Part shown: positions 46,131 through 56,254 of the stretch, one piece after another
Layout of the letters: every line of letters starts with the position of its first letter
Numbering within the stretch: position 1 is the first letter of the stretch
NCBI GenBank assembly: GCA_902825945.1
Contig: CADECY010000016.1
Location: 1 to 64,000 of the forward strand
Direction of reading: 5' to 3'
DNA: 64,000 nt
From: an uncultured Acidobacteriota bacterium
Lineage (GTDB): Bacteria > Acidobacteriota > Terriglobia > Bryobacterales > Bryobacteraceae
Translations under genes and position numbers: made by a program
Notes under the pieces: model-generated
Databases searched by the model: none
Seen by the model: only the letters and a program-made list of their open reading frames with translations
What the model was told of the DNA's origin: nothing

Positions 46131-49100
46131 ATGAAATTGCTTCAATTGGGGCGAAGCGTTCTTCTTTGCCTTTTTCTCTCGGCTCCCGCGTGGAGCCAAT
46201 CCGCCAGCGGCGTGATCAGTGGCGTAGTCGGCGATTCCTCGGGAGCCGCCGTCTCCGGCGCGCGTGTGATCCTGACCGATCTCGGCACCAGCCAGCAGCG
46301 TGAGCAGACGAGCAACGCATCTGGCAGCTACGAATTCCGCGCATTGCCACGCGGCGAGTACAAGCTCGAAGCTGAGATGCAGGGTTTCAAGAAGGAACAG
46401 GTTTCGAACATCACTTTGACGGTCGCGCAGACGATGCGTCTGGACCTGAAGCTCGAAGTAGGACAGGTGAGCGAGTCGGTGGAGGTGCAGGCGACAGCGG
46501 CCCTCGTGCAGCCCAGCGATTCGAACCTGTCGCAGGTGATCGACGAGAAGCGCGTCCGCGAGCTTCCGCTGAACGGACGCAACTTCATGCAGCTCGCGTT
46601 CCTGTCGTCGGGAATCGTGACCGCGGGCCGCGCCAGCGCCACCCAGCGCCAGGCGAACTACGGACCCGCCTTCTCGGCCGGTGGCCAGCGCGACAATACG
46701 ACCACGGTGATCGTCGATGGTATCGAGATCAGCGGCATGGAACTCAACAACTATCCGTACGCGATTCCGTCGCTCGAATCGGTGGGAGAGTTCCGCGTGC
46801 TCACCTCGGGCGCTTCCGCTGAGTTCGGCGGCAACTCGGGCGCGTTCGTGAATGTGGTGACACGGCGCGGATCGAACGATTATCACGGCTCGCTGTTCGA
46901 GTTCCTTCGCAACGACAAGTTCGACTCACGCAACTTCTTCGACCGTACTGGGAAATCGGCGCCGAACAAGCGGAATCAGTTCGGCTTCATCTTCTCGGGT
47001 CCCGTGACAGTGCCGAAGGTCTACAACGGCAAGGACCGCACGTTCTTCATGTTCAGTTGGGAATGGCAGCGGCAACGGAACGGGACGACGAGCACGACCG
47101 TCGTGCCCACCGATCAGGAGCGCACGGGCGACTTCAGCGGCATCGCGACACCGGTCGTGGATCCGCTGTCGAAGGTCCCCCTGCCGGGCAACCGGATTCC
47201 GGCCAACCGGATCAGCCGCGTGGGCCAGGGCCTGCTCACGCTCTATCCCACCGCGAACAATCCCGGAGACATTTCGCGCAACTACGTGAACGCACCGCTG
47301 CGCCGTTTCGACTTCTCGATTCCGTCAGGGCGCATCGACCACAAGCTGAGCGACAAGAACAATCTCTTCTGGCGGACGACGGTGAACGAGCCGGACGACA
47401 TCGGCCCGGGACAGGCGCTGACGCAGGCATTCCGCTATGACGCGGTTCAGCGCGAGCGGCACACGCAGTTGACGCTCGGCGATACGCACATTTTCTCCAG
47501 CAGCATCGTGAACGAGTTCAGCACGGGCTTCGTGCGGATGAATCGCATCCGGAACTCGTCCGACTCGTTCCAGCGCGATTGGGTGAAGGAACTCGGCATT
47601 CAGGGAATCCAGACGCAGCCGCTCACCTATGGCGCGCCCGCGATCACGATCGCCGGATTCCCGCAGGCGGGCTTTTCCACCAACAACGCCTTCTTCAACT
47701 GGATCACGCAGTCGGTCCAACTCGTCGATAACCTGTCGGTCATGCGGCAGAAGCACACGATCAAGTTCGGCGGCAACTATCAGCGCAAGCAGTTGAACTC
47801 GACGCAGTGGGGCGCGCCGAACGGCAACTACACGTTCAGCGGCGTCTACACGACGCTCCCGCCCGTGGCGGTGGCCTCGCGCCAGTCGGCAATCGCCGAC
47901 GTGCTGTTCGGATTCCCGGCGGCGTATGCCGTCCAGGTGACTCCGTTCGAGCAGCGGCTGCGCTACGCCAACTACTCGTTCTACGCGCAGGACGACTGGA
48001 AGGTGACACGCAACCTCACTCTCAACATGGGTCTGCGCTGGGAGTACTTCGGAAAGCCGTACGACAAGTTCGACCGGATCGCGACGTTCAACATTGCGAC
48101 TGGACAGCAACTGTTGCCCGGCCAGGATGGCACGCCGCGGAGTCTGATGAAGGCCGACCGGAACAACTTCGCGCCGCGCTTCGGATTCGCCTGGCGCGCT
48201 CGTGGAACCGAGGATCTGGTCGTGCGCGGAGCCTACGGCATGTTCTTTTCGCCGCCGATCGGCAACGACTTCCGTTCGCGCGGATTCCAGGACCCGTTCG
48301 CGTTCCAGGTGAATCGCGTTTATCGTCCGGCGAACACCACGAGCCCGGCGCCCGAGTTCACCGCGGACGCTCCGATTCTGGGCGCGAACCGCCTCGCCAA
48401 CCAGACGCGCGCCGGCGTCGATCGCAACTTCCGCGACGCGTACGTGCAGAGCTGGAACCTGTCGATCCAGAAGCTGGTGACGCCGAACACGCTCGCCGAG
48501 GTGGCGTATCGCGGATCGAAGAGCACGCGGCTGCCCACGAATCTCGACTACAACGAGATCTTCCCGAATCCGGCGCAACCGCCCGATTTCCGGCTGGTTT
48601 TCCCGTACCCCACTCTAGCGGGCGTCGGTATCCTCGAATCGCGAGCGGCGGCGAACTACCATGCCTTCACGGCGCGCCTCGAGCGGCGCTACTCGAACGG
48701 ACTCACGGTGCTGGGCAACTACACGTTCTCGAAGACCCTGACCGACGTCGATAGCAGCACCGTCGGCGTGGCGATCGGCGCGGGTTCGTTCGGCGCGAAC
48801 ACGATCCGGAATCTGAAGGACAACAAGGGTCCGGCGATTTTCGACCGTCCGCATCAGATGAATCTGAGTGTCGTGTACGAACTTCCGTTCTTCAAGACCG
48901 GCAACGCGGTGCGGCGCCTGGTTCTGGGCGGCTGGCAGGTGGCGCCGATCTGGACGGCCTTCCAGGGCGCGTACTTGACGCCGGGCAATTTCAATGTCCT
49001 GTTCACGGGCGCGAGGCCCGATGCCTTGCGGAATCCGAACCTGCCGCGCGGCTCGCGCACGATCGATCGCTGGTTCGACACCGACGCGATCGCCAACGCG

Positions 49101-49400
49101 ACTCCCGGCCGTTTCGGAAACTCCGGCAAGGGAATCATTCAGGGCAGCGGTGTGAACTCGTGGGACATCAACTTCGCGAAGAACTTCCTGATCACCGAAA
49201 AGCACCGGGTGCAGTTCCGCGCGGAGATGTTCAACGCGTTCAACCACGCGCAGTTCGATGATCCGCTCTTGCAGCCGGTGGTGCGCAACGCAGCAAACCA
49301 GATCCTGAATCCGAACGCGGGCAAGGTCACTTCGGCCAGCGACTTCGGATTCCGCCAGACGGAGCGAGTGATCCAGTTCGGGCTAAAGTATATCTTCTAG
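46131..49400 (+). CDS. TonB-dependent receptor with carboxypeptidase-regulatory domain, no. 3
   Basis: A 1089-residue protein with a signal peptide (about 1-23, SVLLCLFLSAPAWSQ). It has an Ig-like CarboxypepD_reg domain (about 27-110), a plug with LPLNGRNFMQLAFLSSGIV and EFGGNSGAFVNVVTRRGSN, and a long barrel ending ERVIQFGLKYIF. The 'R.LPLNGRNF.QL' motif is a hallmark of this acidobacterial receptor group. The stop codon touches the ATG of the following Ser/Thr kinase, so the two are co-translated. Confidence 0.9.
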   Translation: MKLLQLGRSVLLCLFLSAPAWSQSASGVISGVVGDSSGAAVSGARVILTDLGTSQQREQTSNASGSYEFRALPRGEYKLEAEMQGFKKEQVSNITLTVAQTMRLDLKLEVGQVSESVEVQATAALVQPSDSNLSQVIDEKRVRELPLNGRNFMQLAFLSSGIVTAGRASATQRQANYGPAFSAGGQRDNTTTVIVDGIEISGMELNNYPYAIPSLESVGEFRVLTSGASAEFGGNSGAFVNVVTRRGSNDYHGSLFEFLRNDKFDSRNFFDRTGKSAPNKRNQFGFIFSGPVTVPKVYNGKDRTFFMFSWEWQRQRNGTTSTTVVPTDQERTGDFSGIATPVVDPLSKVPLPGNRIPANRISRVGQGLLTLYPTANNPGDISRNYVNAPLRRFDFSIPSGRIDHKLSDKNNLFWRTTVNEPDDIGPGQALTQAFRYDAVQRERHTQLTLGDTHIFSSSIVNEFSTGFVRMNRIRNSSDSFQRDWVKELGIQGIQTQPLTYGAPAITIAGFPQAGFSTNNAFFNWITQSVQLVDNLSVMRQKHTIKFGGNYQRKQLNSTQWGAPNGNYTFSGVYTTLPPVAVASRQSAIADVLFGFPAAYAVQVTPFEQRLRYANYSFYAQDDWKVTRNLTLNMGLRWEYFGKPYDKFDRIATFNIATGQQLLPGQDGTPRSLMKADRNNFAPRFGFAWRARGTEDLVVRGAYGMFFSPPIGNDFRSRGFQDPFAFQVNRVYRPANTTSPAPEFTADAPILGANRLANQTRAGVDRNFRDAYVQSWNLSIQKLVTPNTLAEVAYRGSKSTRLPTNLDYNEIFPNPAQPPDFRLVFPYPTLAGVGILESRAAANYHAFTARLERRYSNGLTVLGNYTFSKTLTDVDSSTVGVAIGAGSFGANTIRNLKDNKGPAIFDRPHQMNLSVVYELPFFKTGNAVRRLVLGGWQVAPIWTAFQGAYLTPGNFNVLFTGARPDALRNPNLPRGSRTIDRWFDTDAIANATPGRFGNSGKGIIQGSGVNSWDINFAKNFLITEKHRVQFRAEMFNAFNHAQFDDPLLQPVVRNAANQILNPNAGKVTSASDFGFRQTERVIQFGLKYIF

Positions 49401-52151
49401 ATGACTCCTGACCGATGGGCGCGGATCGAAGAGATCTTCAACCGCGCCCTGGAACTGTCCGGCGGCGCACGTTCGGCGTACCTTTCGGAGTCGTGCGGCG
49501 ATGACTCGGAACTGCTCCGCGAGGTTCGGGGGATGCTCGATGCCGCCGACGAGACCGTGGGTTCCGCGGTTTCCGCGTTCGCGGTCACACTGGTTGCGTC
49601 GAGGGGAGATCGCGTTGGCCCCTACCGGCTGGTGCGTGAGATCGGCCAGGGTGGAATGGGGACCGTGTACGAGGCGGTTCGAGACGACGACCAGTACCGC
49701 AAGAAGGTAGCGATCAAGGTCGTCAAGCGCGGGATGGATTCCGCGGAGGTGCTCGCGCGCTTTCGCCATGAGCGGCAGATTCTCGCCGGGCTCGAGCATC
49801 CGAATATCGCGCGGCTGATCGATGGCGGCACACTGCCCGCGTCGCACGGCTCGCTTCCGTTCCTCGTGATGGAGTATGTCGAAGGCGTTCCGCTGTCGGT
49901 ATACTGCGCGAGACACGGGTTGCCCGTGGCCGAGCGCCTGCGTCTGTTTCAATCGGTCTGCTCGGCAGTGCAACACGCGCATCAAAGCCTGGTGGTGCAC
50001 CGCGACCTCAAGCCTGGCAACATCCTCGTCACCGCCGAAGGAGTCGCGAAGCTGCTCGACTTCGGTATCGCGAAGCTGGCGGATCCTTCGGTAGCCGAGG
50101 ACACCTTGCTGCGCACGTCCACGGGGATGCACATGCTGACACCAGACTATGCGAGTCCGGAACAGGTTCGCGGCGAGCCTGTCACCACCGCCTCGGATAT
50201 CTATTCGCTCGGAGTGGTTCTGTACGAGTTATTGACGGGAGAGCGGCCGTACCGGTTGAAGGAGTCTTCGTGGCAGCAAATCGATCAGGCAGTATGCCAG
50301 ACCGAGGTCGCACCGCCGAGCACCAAGATCGAGGTGAACGGCAAGCTCCGGCAGGAACTGCGCGGCGATCTCGACACGATCGTGCTGATGGCGATGCGCA
50401 AGGAGCCGGCGCGCCGCTACCGCTCGGCGGCCGAGTTGAGCGACGATATCGGCCGCTACCTCGACGGGCGCCCGATTACGGCGCGCAAGGACACGTTTCG
50501 CTATCGGGCGTCGAAGTTCGCGAGGCGCAACAAGGCTGTCGTCGCCGCGGCGGTGCTCGCGATCGCCGGCATGCTCGCGGGAACCCTCGCCGTGCTGCAT
50601 CAGGCGCGGCGCGCGGAGCGCCGTTTCGCCCAAGTCCGCAAGCTCGCCAACACATTCCTGTTCGAGTTCGACGAAAAACTGCGCAACGTCGCGGGAACCA
50701 CGGAGGTGCGGGAACTCGCCGTCAAAACCGCGCTCGAGTACCTCGACAGCCTGACAGCGGAAGCCACCGATGATCCGGGACTGACGATCGAGCTAGCGAA
50801 GGCGTACACGAAGGTGGGCGATGTCCAAGGGCATCCTCGCCTAGCCAATCTCGGGAAGACGGCGGAGGCGATGGATAGCTATCGTAAGGCCGTGGCGCTT
50901 GCTGGGCCACTCGTGACGGTCAAGGCGCGCGACGCGCGCGCGATCGAAACGCTGGCGCAGGCGCGGATTCAACTCGGCGCCCTCGAATCCGAGCAGGGCA
51001 GGGCGGTCGAAGGCATCGCGAACCTCCAGGAGGGAGTCCGGCTGACGCGAACGCTGATGGATCTCGAGCTTGGACAGCGGGCGCATGCCATCGCGTTCGT
51101 GAGCGGCAGCAACACCCTCGGAGATGCGCTGATCAACGGTGATCCGGCTGGCGCCGAGGCCGCCTATCGCGACGCCTTGGATGCCGCTCCCAAACTCGGC
51201 GATACTCCCGAGAGCCGCCGCCAGATGGCGCTCTGCCTGGAGCGCCTGGGCCGGGCGCAGCATGAGCGCGGAGATCCCATGCGCGCGATCTCGAGCTACG
51301 ACAAGGCCCTCGCAATCGTGGAGGATCTGGCCGGCGCCGACTCCTCGGACTCGCGGTACAAGCGCCACCGGATGGTAATCCACAATTACCTGGGCAATCT
51401 TCATGGCAACTCCGAGTACTTTGACGCCGGGCAACCCGAACGGGCGCTGCATCACTATCGGACCGCATTCAATATCATTGAGGAACTGGCGAGCGCCGAT
51501 CCGAAGAACCGTCTCGCCCGATTCGACTCAGCTTTGGTGCGGGAGCGGATGGGCCGGACATTGCTCGCGTTGGGCAGGGCGAGCGAGGGAGCCGGGCTGC
51601 TTCTGGAGGCACGTGACCGCACGGCGGCGCTGGTGGCGGAAAGCCCAGGGTCGGTCCACTATCAGCGTGCGCTGAATCAGATCCTTCTTGCAGTGCCAGC
51701 AGCGCTGCGGGCGACTGGCCAACCTGGAGCGGCTCGAGCCGCGGTGGAGCGAGCTCTGCGGCAAGCCGCGGTGTTCCTCACCCAGTTGCCCACTGATCTC
51801 GGCGCGCAGGTCACAATGGCTTCCGCCTGGTTGACCGCCAGCGCGAGTCAGCGCGCGTCTCGCGACTGGGCAGAGGCACGCGTATCCGCCGGCAAGGCTC
51901 TCGCCATCGTATTGGCGCAACATCGCAAGAATCCCAAGGATCTCTACTTTCTTCGCGACACCGCCGAGGCCTATACCGAACTCGGCGAAATCGAAGCGGG
52001 ACAGGGTGGAGCCGGTGTTTGCGGATTCCGCAGGCAGGCGCTCGAGACATGGGAGCGCTGGCCCGCCGAGGGCAAGTCGAGTGTCTACTTCTTCCGGAAG
52101 AGCGAGCGGGCCCGTCAGGCGCTTGCGCGTTGCAGCGGCGGCGGTCACTGA
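49401..52151 (+). CDS. Transmembrane Ser/Thr protein kinase with C-terminal TPR-like domain
   Basis: A 916-residue protein. A short N-terminal helical region (1-70) is typical of acidobacterial kinases (RWARIEEIFNRALEL). The kinase domain (about 75-345) has GQGGMGTVYEA, Lys106 in VAIKVV, VHRDLKPGN with Asp202 and DFGIAK with Asp220, plus DYASPEQ. A TM segment (about 380-400) separates it from an extracytoplasmic helical-repeat region (about 405-910) with TPR-like units (EAMDSYRKAVALA, AISSYDKALAIVEDL). The ATG directly follows the TonB receptor stop. The kinase may sense something linked to that receptor; this is inference. Confidence 0.92.
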   Translation: MTPDRWARIEEIFNRALELSGGARSAYLSESCGDDSELLREVRGMLDAADETVGSAVSAFAVTLVASRGDRVGPYRLVREIGQGGMGTVYEAVRDDDQYRKKVAIKVVKRGMDSAEVLARFRHERQILAGLEHPNIARLIDGGTLPASHGSLPFLVMEYVEGVPLSVYCARHGLPVAERLRLFQSVCSAVQHAHQSLVVHRDLKPGNILVTAEGVAKLLDFGIAKLADPSVAEDTLLRTSTGMHMLTPDYASPEQVRGEPVTTASDIYSLGVVLYELLTGERPYRLKESSWQQIDQAVCQTEVAPPSTKIEVNGKLRQELRGDLDTIVLMAMRKEPARRYRSAAELSDDIGRYLDGRPITARKDTFRYRASKFARRNKAVVAAAVLAIAGMLAGTLAVLHQARRAERRFAQVRKLANTFLFEFDEKLRNVAGTTEVRELAVKTALEYLDSLTAEATDDPGLTIELAKAYTKVGDVQGHPRLANLGKTAEAMDSYRKAVALAGPLVTVKARDARAIETLAQARIQLGALESEQGRAVEGIANLQEGVRLTRTLMDLELGQRAHAIAFVSGSNTLGDALINGDPAGAEAAYRDALDAAPKLGDTPESRRQMALCLERLGRAQHERGDPMRAISSYDKALAIVEDLAGADSSDSRYKRHRMVIHNYLGNLHGNSEYFDAGQPERALHHYRTAFNIIEELASADPKNRLARFDSALVRERMGRTLLALGRASEGAGLLLEARDRTAALVAESPGSVHYQRALNQILLAVPAALRATGQPGAARAAVERALRQAAVFLTQLPTDLGAQVTMASAWLTASASQRASRDWAEARVSAGKALAIVLAQHRKNPKDLYFLRDTAEAYTELGEIEAGQGGAGVCGFRRQALETWERWPAEGKSSVYFFRKSERARQALARCSGGGH

Positions 52152-52157
52152 AAGTTG

Positions 52158-52185
52158 TTGCTTTTACTGGGAAATCTGGTACCAT
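52158..52185 (+). promoter_or_regulatory. Likely infC promoter
   Basis: TTGCTT at 52158-52163 and TACCAT at 52180-52185 are separated by 16 nt. Together they form a fair housekeeping-type promoter just after the kinase stop; the infC ATG is 21 nt downstream. Confidence 0.5.
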
Positions 52186-52206
52186 CGGGATAACCGAAAA
52201 TATTGA

Positions 52207-52836
52207 ATGTTTCCTCCCCGTCATTTCCAACCCCGCGGACCTCGTCCGCGCATTCGCGAAAACGTCAACGAAGCGATCAAGGCAAGGGAGGTCCGGGCCG
52301 TGTTCCCGGATGGTAGCGTCGCGGTCATGCCGACCATGGACGCAATCCGCCGGGCGCAGGAATTGGGGCTCGACCTCATTCTGGTTTCGCCCACGGCGGA
52401 CCCGCCAGTTGCCAAGGCCATGGATTACGGCCAATGGCAATACGAGAACAAGAAGAAGCAGCATGACGCGCGCAAGAAGCAGCACGTCATCCAGGTCAAG
52501 GAAGTCAAGTTCCGCCCGAACACCGACGACCACGACTACGAATTCAAGAAGAACCACGCCGTTCGTTTCCTGAAGGAAGGCAACCGCGTGAAGGCGCTCG
52601 TTCAGTTCCGCGGGCGCGAAATCGCGCACGTGGATCTGGGCCAGAAGCTGCTGCTGCGATTCGCCAAGGATCTGGAAGGCATCGGCCAGATGGAAGGGCA
52701 AATGAAGCTCGAGGGCAAATCCTATCACGTGATTCTGTCGCCCTCGAAGACCGCCGCCGCGCCTGGCCAGAAAGAGCAGCCTCCCAAGGATCAGAAAAGG
52801 GCTGAGGGTGGAGCTCCTCAGCCGCAAGTCCATTAA
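52207..52836 (+). CDS. infC: Translation initiation factor IF-3
   Basis: A 209-residue protein. The N-domain (about 12-85) has RIRENVNEAIKAREVRAVF and DLILVSPTADPPVAKAMDYG, the linker is Lys-rich, and the C-domain (about 95-180) has VKEVKFRPNTDDHDYEFK and KVRFRGRE-like motifs (ALVQFRGREIAH). The tail is Lys/Pro/Gln-rich (180-209). The start is ATG rather than the rare AUU used for autoregulation in E. coli. An in-frame TGA directly precedes it, so there is no upstream extension. The usual downstream rpmI and rplT are absent; an ABC transporter follows instead. Confidence 0.95.
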   Translation: MFPPRHFQPRGPRPRIRENVNEAIKAREVRAVFPDGSVAVMPTMDAIRRAQELGLDLILVSPTADPPVAKAMDYGQWQYENKKKQHDARKKQHVIQVKEVKFRPNTDDHDYEFKKNHAVRFLKEGNRVKALVQFRGREIAHVDLGQKLLLRFAKDLEGIGQMEGQMKLEGKSYHVILSPSKTAAAPGQKEQPPKDQKRAEGGAPQPQVH

Positions 52837-52857
52837 CACAGGGGGACGGTTCCGGGT

Positions 52858-53652
52858 ATGGACTCGCAACCGATGATCGAGGCTCTAGGCCTCTCGAAGT
52901 TCTACGGAGATTTCGCGGCTGTCCGCGATGTTTCTTTCTCGGTTCCGCGTGCGCAGGTGTGCGCCTTTCTCGGGCCCAACGGCGCGGGCAAGTCGACCAC
53001 GATGAAGCTGCTCACGGGCTATCTCGCCCCGAGCAGGGGATCGGCGCGCATCGCCGGATTCGATGTCGCGGTGAAGCGCAAGGAAAGTGCCGCGCATCTC
53101 GGGTATCTGCCGGAGAACGGTCCGCTCTATGCCGACATGACGCCGCTGAGCCTGTTGCGGTTTTTCGGCCAGGCCCGCGGACTGGGCGGAGCGCACCTTC
53201 GCGACCGAATCGACGCAGTGGTGACACAGTGCTTCCTGCACGACGTACTCGAGAAGGGAATTTCGAAGCTCTCGAAAGGTTACCGTCAACGCGTCGGCAT
53301 GGCGCAGGTGCTGCTGCACGAACCCGATGTGCTGATCATGGACGAGCCCACCACCGGACTCGATCCGAATCAGATCCGCGAGGTGCGGAATCTGATCCGC
53401 TCGCTCGGCGCCACCAAGACGATCCTGCTCTCGACGCACATCCTACAAGAGGTGGAAGCGGTGGCAGACCGCGTCGTGATGATCCACGCCGGGCGGCTGG
53501 TGTTCGACGGTCCGCCGGACGGATTGCTCGAACACGGCTCGACGATCGAGCATGCCTTCTACAAGCTGACGGGGAATCTGGCAGCGCTACCGGCCGAGCC
53601 TCCTCCGCCCCCGTCCGAAGAGCCGATGCCGGAGGTGACGCCCGATGCCTGA
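52858..53652 (+). CDS. ABC transporter ATPase of GldA type
   Basis: A 264-residue protein. Walker A GPNGAGKST (about 39-47), Q-loop LGYLPENGPLY, signature LSKGYRQRVG (about 138-147), Walker B VLIMDEPTTGLDP (about 158-170) and the H-loop STHIL are all present. A Pro/Glu-rich tail closes the protein. It overlaps the permease gene by 8 nt. Together with the next two genes it forms a Gld-like ABC system found in many non-gliding bacteria. Confidence 0.92.
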   Translation: MDSQPMIEALGLSKFYGDFAAVRDVSFSVPRAQVCAFLGPNGAGKSTTMKLLTGYLAPSRGSARIAGFDVAVKRKESAAHLGYLPENGPLYADMTPLSLLRFFGQARGLGGAHLRDRIDAVVTQCFLHDVLEKGISKLSKGYRQRVGMAQVLLHEPDVLIMDEPTTGLDPNQIREVRNLIRSLGATKTILLSTHILQEVEAVADRVVMIHAGRLVFDGPPDGLLEHGSTIEHAFYKLTGNLAALPAEPPPPPSEEPMPEVTPDA

Positions 53653-56254
53653 TCGCCGCGTCATCGCCGCTGTCTTCCAGCGCGAGCTGTTCTCCTACTT
53701 CGGTTCGCCCACGGGCTACGTGTTTATCACGCTGTTCGTCTTTCTGAGCGCGGTGGCCGCGTTTTGGCAGGAGCGGTTTTTCCTCACCAATCTCGCCAAC
53801 CTCGATCAGTTGAATCTATACTTCCCGTACCTGCTCGTGTTCCTGGTTCCGTCGATCACGATGAGCCTGTGGGCCGACGAGCGCAAGCAGGGCACTGAAG
53901 AGTTGATCCTGACGCTGCCCGCTTCCGATCTCGAAATCCTGCTGGGCAAGTACTTCGCGGCGCTTGGTATCTACACGGTTGCGCTGTTGTTCTCGCTGAG
54001 CCATGTCGTGGTCCTGTTCTGGCTCGGCAGTCCGGATATTGGCATGCTGTGGTCGACATATCTCGGCTACTGGCTGATGGGCGTGGCACTGTTGCCGCTC
54101 GGCTTGCTGGCTTCGCAGCTCACGGACAACCTGACCGTGGCGTTTATCCTGGGCGCCGTCTTCTGCGCGATCCCCGTGTTTCTGCGCCACGCCGGATCGT
54201 TCGTGAGCGGAAGCACCCAGCGGCTAGCGGAACAACTCTCGGTGGTGGAACGGTTCCGCGATCTCGCCTCCGGCGTGGTCACCACGTCGACGCTCGTCTA
54301 TTTCACCGGACTCGCGATCGGCATCCTTTATCTCTGTGCGTCGCTCGTCGGCCGGCGGCGGTGGGCAAATCCGCGCTTGGGCAAACACTTCGTGGTACGC
54401 TGCGGCGCGATCCTGGCGGGCGTGGCCGCGCTGACGGTGATCACCTCCCGGCTCGGCGCGCGGATCGATGTCACCAGCGAGCAGATCCACTCGCTGTCGC
54501 CCGGCACGCGCAAGTTGATCGAATCGATCGACCCACGCAAGCCGATCTTCATTCAGGCGTACCTGAGTCCGGAAGTGCCGCGATCCTATCTGCAGGTCCG
54601 CAACAACCTGATCACGTTTCTGCGCGAATTCGCCGCCATCGGCCGCGAGCGCGTGAACGTTCGCATCACCGAGACGGTGAAGTATTCGCCGGAAGCGCGC
54701 GAGGCTCGCGAACGGTACGGCATCAGTCCGTTCCGCGTGGCGGCGGGTGAAGAGAGCGCGTCATCCTCGAACGAGATCTTTCTGGGACTCGCATTCAGCA
54801 GCGGCGGCGAGGAGTTCGTGATTCCGGCATTCGATCGCGGATTGCCGGTCGAGTATGAACTGATGCGCTCGATCCGCGTCGTGTCCCGCGCGCAACGCCG
54901 CAAAGTCGGCATCCTCGACACCGGGGCGAAGATGTTCGGCGGACTCGATTTCCAGACCAAACGCCAGTCGAACGAGTGGTCGATCGTGTCGGAGTTGAAA
55001 AAGCAATACGAGGTGGTGCAACTGGCGCCCGACGCCGAGTATCCGGAGGACCTGTCGGTGCTGATCGCAGCGCTGCCGCACACGCTGAACTCCGCGCAAC
55101 TCGAGCGGCTCATTGCTCATGTCAAGAAGGGGCGGCCCGCGCTGGTCATGCTCGATCCGTTTCCGGCGTTCAATATGAATCTCGCGCCAGCGGCGGAAGC
55201 CGATCCGATGTCACCCGGTCCGGCATCTTCCGATCTACGCCCGCTGCTGAATGTGTTGAGCGTCGAATGGGATCGCTCGCGCATCGTGTGGGACACCTAC
55301 AATCCGCATCCGCAACTGCGATCGCTACAGCCCGAGGTCGTTTTCATCGGCAAGGGCAGCCAATCGAAGATGCCGTTCCAGACGAGCGAGGCGATGACAT
55401 CGGGGCTTCAGGAAGTGGTGCTACTCTACGCCGGACAACTGAAGGAGCGGACCGATGGCAAGACGAAGTTCACGCCCTTGCTGACGACGGGAACCGCCGC
55501 GGGCACCGTCCGTTTCGATCAACTGGTGCAGCGCACGATGTTCGGTGTCGCGATGATGCAGGGCCTTCCGCACAAGCCCACCGATCAGAGCTACACGGTG
55601 GCCGCGCGTGTCACGCGCGACTCGGGTGATTCGAAACTCAACGCCGTAGTGATTGCCGACGCGGACCTGATGGGCGAGGAGTTCTTCGAGATCCGCAAGC
55701 GCGGGGTCGAGAATCTCAATCTCGATAACGTGACCTTCGTGCTGAACGCGATCGACGATCTGGCGGGCGATCGCAGCTTCATCGCGTTGCGGTCGCGGCG
55801 GCCGAAGCACCGCACGCTCGAAGCGCTGGAAGCTCGCACGCGCGTCTACGAACAGCAACGCGACACCGAAGCGCAGACCGCCGCCGTCACCGCCGAACGC
55901 CGCTTGCAGGAGGCGCAGGCTCGCCTCGATCGCGCGGTGGCCGAGATCCGCTCTCGCGGAGATCTCGACGACCAGGCCAAGCAGATCATGATTTCGAGCG
56001 TCGAATCGGCCGAGAACCGCCGCTTGCAAGTGGCACGCGCGAATATCGAAGACGAGCGCCAGAAGCAGCTCGAGGATGCGCGCGCGTCGATGGAGTCGTC
56101 GATTCGCGCGATCCAGAACACGATCAAGCTTCTCGCGGTGACGCTGCCGCCGATTCCCGCGTTCGTCCTGTTCATCCTCATGTCGATCCGGAAGCTCGCG
56201 CGCGAGCGCTCGCGGATCTCGACCGACCGCCTTTTGTCGAAGGAGGCGGCATGA
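53645..56254 (+). CDS. GldF-GldG fusion: ABC-2 permease joined to extracytoplasmic auxiliary domain
   Basis: An 869-residue protein. Six membrane segments in residues 1-240 match an ABC-2 permease (FQRELFSYFGSPTGYVFITL, SMSLWADERKQGTEELILTLP-like). A further TM (about 245-275) is followed by a large GldG-type domain (about 280-700, SLSPGTRKLIESIDPRKP). A coiled-coil (about 730-815, Glu/Arg/Gln-rich) precedes a final TM (about 830-850). GldF and GldG are usually separate genes; here they are one. ATGA overlap with the DUF4340 gene. Confidence 0.88.
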   Translation: MPDRRVIAAVFQRELFSYFGSPTGYVFITLFVFLSAVAAFWQERFFLTNLANLDQLNLYFPYLLVFLVPSITMSLWADERKQGTEELILTLPASDLEILLGKYFAALGIYTVALLFSLSHVVVLFWLGSPDIGMLWSTYLGYWLMGVALLPLGLLASQLTDNLTVAFILGAVFCAIPVFLRHAGSFVSGSTQRLAEQLSVVERFRDLASGVVTTSTLVYFTGLAIGILYLCASLVGRRRWANPRLGKHFVVRCGAILAGVAALTVITSRLGARIDVTSEQIHSLSPGTRKLIESIDPRKPIFIQAYLSPEVPRSYLQVRNNLITFLREFAAIGRERVNVRITETVKYSPEAREARERYGISPFRVAAGEESASSSNEIFLGLAFSSGGEEFVIPAFDRGLPVEYELMRSIRVVSRAQRRKVGILDTGAKMFGGLDFQTKRQSNEWSIVSELKKQYEVVQLAPDAEYPEDLSVLIAALPHTLNSAQLERLIAHVKKGRPALVMLDPFPAFNMNLAPAAEADPMSPGPASSDLRPLLNVLSVEWDRSRIVWDTYNPHPQLRSLQPEVVFIGKGSQSKMPFQTSEAMTSGLQEVVLLYAGQLKERTDGKTKFTPLLTTGTAAGTVRFDQLVQRTMFGVAMMQGLPHKPTDQSYTVAARVTRDSGDSKLNAVVIADADLMGEEFFEIRKRGVENLNLDNVTFVLNAIDDLAGDRSFIALRSRRPKHRTLEALEARTRVYEQQRDTEAQTAAVTAERRLQEAQARLDRAVAEIRSRGDLDDQAKQIMISSVESAENRRLQVARANIEDERQKQLEDARASMESSIRAIQNTIKLLAVTLPPIPAFVLFILMSIRKLARERSRISTDRLLSKEAA

